DNA of 64,000 nucleotides, from positions 22,122 to 86,121 of the forward strand of contig URDT01000001.1 in assembly GCA_900546745.1 (NCBI GenBank), given 5' to 3'. The translations under genes were made by a program, and so were the position numbers. Below the pieces are notes generated by a model that saw nothing but the letters and a program-made list of their open reading frames with translations, made no database searches and was not told the origin of the DNA. Shown here piece by piece: positions 60,684-64,000 of this stretch (the stretch's first letter is position 1; each line of letters begins with the position of its first letter). This stretch comes from an uncultured Mycoplasmatota bacterium. GTDB taxonomy: Bacteria; Bacillota_I; Bacilli_A; RF39; UBA660.

Positions 60684-60866
60684 ATGTACAAATTTACAAA
60701 TGGAATAGTAGTTTTTGATGAAAAAACAAGAGATGACTTTATTAAAGCAGGTTATAGACTTATTGAAAAAGAAAAAATAAAAGAGGTCAAATTAGAAGAT
60801 GAAAACACTTCTAACGATGGAACTATCGAAGAAAAGCCTAGAGGAAGCAAAAAAGTTTCTAAATAA
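60684..60866 (+). CDS. Hypothetical head-region protein (60 residues)
   Basis: MYKFTNGIVVFDEKTRDDFI then AGYRLIEKEKIKEVKLEDEN and a Lys-rich end. GTAGGTGTAATT precedes the ATG. Similar short proteins accompany head-tail genes in Firmicute phages. Confidence 0.55.
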   Translation: MYKFTNGIVVFDEKTRDDFIKAGYRLIEKEKIKEVKLEDENTSNDGTIEEKPRGSKKVSK

Positions 60867-61308
60867 ATATCAAGAAGCCTATTCAAAAGGCATTGATAAT
60901 GCCGTTAAATATGCCACAGAAATGATGTATAACAAAGTATTAGAGTATTGCTATGCGAATGGTATTTCTAATCATACAAGCCAAATACAGTGGCAATATG
61001 ACGATAATACAAAGACTGGTAGAGTATGGACTAATGATATGGTAATTATCTTTAACGAAATGGGTACAGGTATTGTAGGTTCTAATAATCCACACCCTAA
61101 CCCAGGCGGACCATTTAAGTCATGGAAATATGATGTTAATGAACATGGTGAAGAAGGGTGGCTATATCCTAAAGCAGATGGCACTTATGGATGGACTAGA
61201 GGTTTACCAAGTAGGCATATGTTCTATAGTGCATTTCAAGACATTAAAAGTGAAATAGGAAACATAGTTGACATTGAAATAAGAAAGACAGTAGGTGATT
61301 TATATTGA
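60799..61308 (+). CDS. HK97 gp10-like head-tail protein
   Basis: 169 residues: a helical N-terminus (YSKGIDNAVKYATEMMYNKV), then IIFNEMGTGIVGSNNPHPNP and GGPFKSWKYD, WLYPKADGTYGWTRGLPSRH, the pattern of gp10-like neck/minor tail proteins. It overlaps the previous gene by 68 bases; the exact start is uncertain (ATG 60799 or 60817). Confidence 0.7.
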   Translation: MKTLLTMELSKKSLEEAKKFLNKYQEAYSKGIDNAVKYATEMMYNKVLEYCYANGISNHTSQIQWQYDDNTKTGRVWTNDMVIIFNEMGTGIVGSNNPHPNPGGPFKSWKYDVNEHGEEGWLYPKADGTYGWTRGLPSRHMFYSAFQDIKSEIGNIVDIEIRKTVGDLY

Positions 61309-61736
61309 TAGTTGAAAATATATTTGAAAATAAAATCTTTCCAGAATTAAAAAAATATGTTGAAGAAAAGTCAATATATAAACCAACAGTTACAAAAGCA
61401 ATGCCACAACAAAGCAAAGTATTTCCTATAGTACCAGTTAAATTACTCCCAGTAACTAATAAATATAATAATTTAAGTTACGGAGAAGAAACTTATACAT
61501 TTGGTATTGAAATAAATGTTTATTCAATGGTAAGTGGAAGAACATCAAAAAGAACTATTTGTAATGAAGTTACTGAACAAGTAGTTGATTATTTTAAAAA
61601 TAATTATCATGTAACCGTTAAAACAGAATTAGATGCATTAAATACTGATTCTAATGTACATAGAAATATAGTTAAAATAACTGGAAAATTAGATACAAAA
61701 TATGGATTAGATAATTTAGTTATTTATCCTAATTAA
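61305..61736 (+). CDS. Tail terminator/completion protein (putative)
   Basis: 143 residues with an alpha/beta pattern (IVENIFENKIFPELKKYVEE, YTFGIEINVYSMVSGRTSKR, VVDYFKNNYHVTVKTELDAL). TTG start behind AGGTGATTTA. Position between gp10-like and tail tube genes fits the tail terminator. Confidence 0.6.
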   Translation: MIVENIFENKIFPELKKYVEEKSIYKPTVTKAMPQQSKVFPIVPVKLLPVTNKYNNLSYGEETYTFGIEINVYSMVSGRTSKRTICNEVTEQVVDYFKNNYHVTVKTELDALNTDSNVHRNIVKITGKLDTKYGLDNLVIYPN

Positions 61737-61784
61737 TGTAGCACTCGAATTGTAAGGGAAATTACAATGAGAGGTGAATAAATA
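61737..61784 (+). promoter_or_regulatory. Repeated leader element, copy 3 (before the tail tube gene)
   Basis: TGTAGCACT (61737-61745), stem ATTGTAA (61749-61755) with TTACAAT (61762-61768), loop GGGAAA, then GAGAGGTGAATAAATA and the ATG. It begins on the previous stop codon. Confidence 0.65.
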
Positions 61785-62213
61785 ATGTTAGATTTAGGTA
61801 TTGAAATCAGAATAAAAGAAACAGCTGAAGCAAAATTTCCAAAAGAAAAATTAGTAGCAGTTAAAGGTTCTCCAGCAACTGGGCAAGCAGGTGGAACAGT
61901 TGAAATAACAACTTCAAGTGATCCATCAAAAGTATATATTCCAGATAGACCTGATACTGGTGATATGGACTTTACTTATAACTATAGTGAAGCAAATTTA
62001 ACAGCTGTAAAAACAGTATGCGATAACACAGCAAAAGATATTTTAATTAAATATCCAGATGGAACAGGCGCTTTATATACAGGTATTTGTCAAACATGGA
62101 AAAATGAAGTATCAGTTGGTGGTGTAATTGAATGTACATTACATACAGTTCCAAGCACTCAAATTGCTGATAAAACATCAGTAGAAGTTACTGCATTAAT
62201 AGCAACTGAATAA
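61785..62213 (+). CDS. Major tail tube protein
   Basis: 142 residues: LGIEIRIKETAEAKFPKEKL, VYIPDRPDTGDMDFTYNYSE, GTGALYTGICQTWKNEVSVG and VIECTLHTVPSTQIADKTSV are typical of siphophage tail tube proteins of the gpV-like fold. It forms the hexameric rings stacked around the tape measure. Confidence 0.82.
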   Translation: MLDLGIEIRIKETAEAKFPKEKLVAVKGSPATGQAGGTVEITTSSDPSKVYIPDRPDTGDMDFTYNYSEANLTAVKTVCDNTAKDILIKYPDGTGALYTGICQTWKNEVSVGGVIECTLHTVPSTQIADKTSVEVTALIATE

Positions 62214-62235
62214 TTAAAGGAAGTGGGGAAAAACA

Positions 62236-62574
62236 ATGAGAAAGTTAAAATTAAAAATAAATGATAAAGATTATACTTTAGAAATGACTAGAGATAGTAT
62301 TAAATGGCTTGAAGCAGTTGGATTTAGTATTGAAGAGTTTGATAAAAAGCCAGTTACATTTTATGACTTAGTATGGACAAGTTTATTTATTACTAATCAT
62401 AAAGATGTTAATCCAAGTTTAGCAATCAAACTAATGGACGCTTACAAAAAAAGTGGTAAAAATCCAGCTAAAGTAGTTAGATTTGCAATTGAAGAGTATC
62501 AAGCTTTTATGAATGCCCTAGCCGATATAGACTCGAAGGAGAACGACGAGGAACTAGAGATAATCGAGGCGTAG
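62236..62574 (+). CDS. Tail assembly chaperone (gpG-like)
   Basis: 112 residues: LKLKINDKDYTLEMTRDSIK, WLEAVGFSIEEFDKKPVTFY, followed by helices and an acidic end (SKENDEELEIIEA). Placed between tail tube and tape measure, as in lambda G. The next frame (-1) is open from 62493 through the stop at 62572 into the following gene, so a fused gpGT-type product is possible. GGAAGTGGGG precedes the ATG. Confidence 0.75.
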   Translation: MRKLKLKINDKDYTLEMTRDSIKWLEAVGFSIEEFDKKPVTFYDLVWTSLFITNHKDVNPSLAIKLMDAYKKSGKNPAKVVRFAIEEYQAFMNALADIDSKENDEELEIIEA

Positions 62575-62615
62575 ATAACGATATAGAAGAAGAAAAAGGC
62601 AAAAAATATAAGAAC

Positions 62616-63029
62616 TTGACAGATTGGTTTTATGATTTGTTGCCTATGGCAATAACATACGGTATGTCTGTGAAAGAGTTTTGGGAAGATGACCCTAACT
62701 TATTCTGGGCATATCGTTTTTCTTATTTTACTAAGTTAAGAGCAGAGCAAGAAATATTTAACAATAATGCATGGCTACAAGGAGCATATTTTCATGAAGC
62801 AGTAACGGTTGCCTTATGTAATGCTTTTAGTAAACAAAAAGTTAAATATTCTGAAAAACCATACGGCTTTGAAGAAAGGGCAGAAATAACAGAAGAACAA
62901 AAGAAAAAACAAATAGAAATGAATGTTGCAGACATGAAAGCAAGAATAGCTCAAGTAAATGCAATAAGAAAAAATAGCACTACCGTAAAGGGGACGACCG
63001 AAAAGGTAGGTGAAAAAATAAATGGATAA
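62616..63029 (+). CDS. Tail assembly chaperone, second part (gpT-like)
   Basis: About 137 residues (LTDWFYDLLPMAITYGMSVK, FWEDDPNLFWAYRFSYFTKL, AYFHEAVTVALCNAFSKQKV). The only nearby start is TTG 62616 with a weak site, while the frame is open back to 62493. Expression through -1 frameshifting from gpG is therefore likely. The end overlaps the tape measure start. Confidence 0.65.
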   Translation: MTDWFYDLLPMAITYGMSVKEFWEDDPNLFWAYRFSYFTKLRAEQEIFNNNAWLQGAYFHEAVTVALCNAFSKQKVKYSEKPYGFEERAEITEEQKKKQIEMNVADMKARIAQVNAIRKNSTTVKGTTEKVGEKING

Positions 63030-64000
63030 TTCACAAACATTAGAATTACAAATACAAGCAAAGGCACATGAGGCAAAGGCAAATGTTGAAAGCTTAGTAA
63101 AAAGCTTAACTAATGTTGAAAACGTATTGACAAATATATATCTAGAGATGGGTAGTATAGAAAAGAAAACTGATTCTAGTATTAATAAAGCAACAACAGC
63201 AACAAAAAATATAAATCAATTAAAGCAATCAACTGATAAAGCAACTAGTAGTACTGATAAACTTGGGAATGCATTTAAAAAAGTTTTTACATTCGCGGGT
63301 GTTAAAAGACTAACAACAACTGCATTAGGTTGGACGAATGAAGCAATTGATTATACAGAACAATTAAACTTATTTAATGTTGTATTTGATAATACTGAGA
63401 AAAATGGAAAACAGATGTTTTCTGAATTAGGAAAGTCTGCTTTACAATTTCAATATAAAATGAATGAATCATTCGGAACTAATAAAACACAAACATTATA
63501 TATGCAAGGTATATTCGAATCAATGGGTGAAACTGTCGGTATAGAAGATAAGTATTCATCTATAATGTCTGAGACGATGACTAAATTAACTTATGATTTA
63601 GCATCTTTATATAACAAAACAGAAAAGACAACAGCAGAGGCAATTAGAGCAGGGGTGTATGCTGGGCAAACAAAACCTTTAAGAAGCTATGGAATTGATG
63701 TTACTCAATCTAGCTTACAACCAATAGCTGAATCGTTAGGAATAACAGAATCTGTAAAAAATATGTCTCAAGCCGAAAAAGAAATACTTAGATATATAGC
63801 AACATTGAAACAAGCAAAAATTGCAATGGGTGACCTTGCTAATACTGTTGAATCTCCTTCAAACCAATTGAAAATATTTAGACAGCAATTAGTAGAAGCA
63901 AAAGTTGCTTTATCAAGCTTATTAATTGGTACTTTTTCAAAAATATTACCATCCTTATCAATAGCACATGATTTTATAGTATTTTGTTTATCTGACACAA
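63022..64000 (+). CDS. Tail tape measure protein (N-terminal part, runs off the window)
   Basis: ATG 63022 follows AGGTAGGTGAAAAAATAA. The frame stays open to the window edge (326 codons): a coiled-coil start (AHEAKANVESLVKSLTNVEN), then AIDYTEQLNLFNVVFDNTEK, YDLASLYNKTEKTTAEAIRA and GVYAGQTKPLRSYGIDVTQS, the conserved N-terminal region of Gram-positive siphophage tape measures. It sets tail length. Confidence 0.88.
   Translation, partial: MDNSQTLELQIQAKAHEAKANVESLVKSLTNVENVLTNIYLEMGSIEKKTDSSINKATTATKNINQLKQSTDKATSSTDKLGNAFKKVFTFAGVKRLTTTALGWTNEAIDYTEQLNLFNVVFDNTEKNGKQMFSELGKSALQFQYKMNESFGTNKTQTLYMQGIFESMGETVGIEDKYSSIMSETMTKLTYDLASLYNKTEKTTAEAIRAGVYAGQTKPLRSYGIDVTQSSLQPIAESLGITESVKNMSQAEKEILRYIATLKQAKIAMGDLANTVESPSNQLKIFRQQLVEAKVALSSLLIGTFSKILPSLSIAHDFIVFCLSDT

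Overview
The window is very AT-rich DNA with Bacillota gene content: ponA-type PBP next to recU, gpsB next to type B rnpB, rodZ/ymfM-pgsA-recA-rny synteny, a SOS box of the Bacillus type, one-piece tmRNA and GG-rich ribosome binding sites. It fits a low-GC member of the Bacilli/Erysipelotrichia-like gut lineages, but the genus cannot be fixed from the sequence. TGA is a genuine stop (many ATGA stop/start overlaps), so the code is standard. | 1-6.6 kb is an accessory island: an intact type III restriction-modification cassette (small XRE regulator, Mod, Res) sits among decayed mobile-element genes, namely a primase-polymerase that lost its catalytic core, a frameshifted zinc-ribbon phage protein and a regulator with a nonsense codon. 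| 6.6-25.46 kb is chromosomal core: class A penicillin-binding protein, RecU, GpsB, RNase P RNA, RodZ-like protein, PgsA, RecA, RNase Y, an M29 aminopeptidase, a U32 protein, a putative glycosyltransferase, RNase R, SmpB and tmRNA, plus a few uncharacterised proteins, two of which look like catalytically degenerate enzymes. | 25.46 kb to the window end is the left and middle part of a large temperate prophage integrated directly behind ssrA (tmRNA). It reads: integrase; repressor and operator; a structured untranslated region; replication and recombination genes (initiator, DnaB-like helicase, Rad52-like annealing protein, methyltransferases, Cas4-like nuclease, SSB); an ArpU-like regulator; three tRNAs bracketing a ~1.2-kb gene-free segment with three covarying copies of one RNA domain (GOLLD/ROOL-like giant RNA); RusA and a probable small terminase; a minus-strand cassette (serine recombinase, RadC-like protein, second SSB); an AT-rich origin-like region; about 9.5 kb of small plus-strand genes including RtcB and an Rnl2-type RNA ligase; then large terminase, portal, two more tRNAs, scaffold, capsid, connectors, tail tube, tail chaperones and the start of the tape measure. 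Lysis genes and attR lie beyond the window. | The most notable signals are RNA-centred: the giant repeated RNA, a ~380-nt branched RNA behind the repressor, a hairpin element repeated in front of four structural genes (one copy inverted), and two RNA ligases alongside five tRNAs. Two matching promoters with GTTCA direct repeats suggest an ArpU-controlled late programme.
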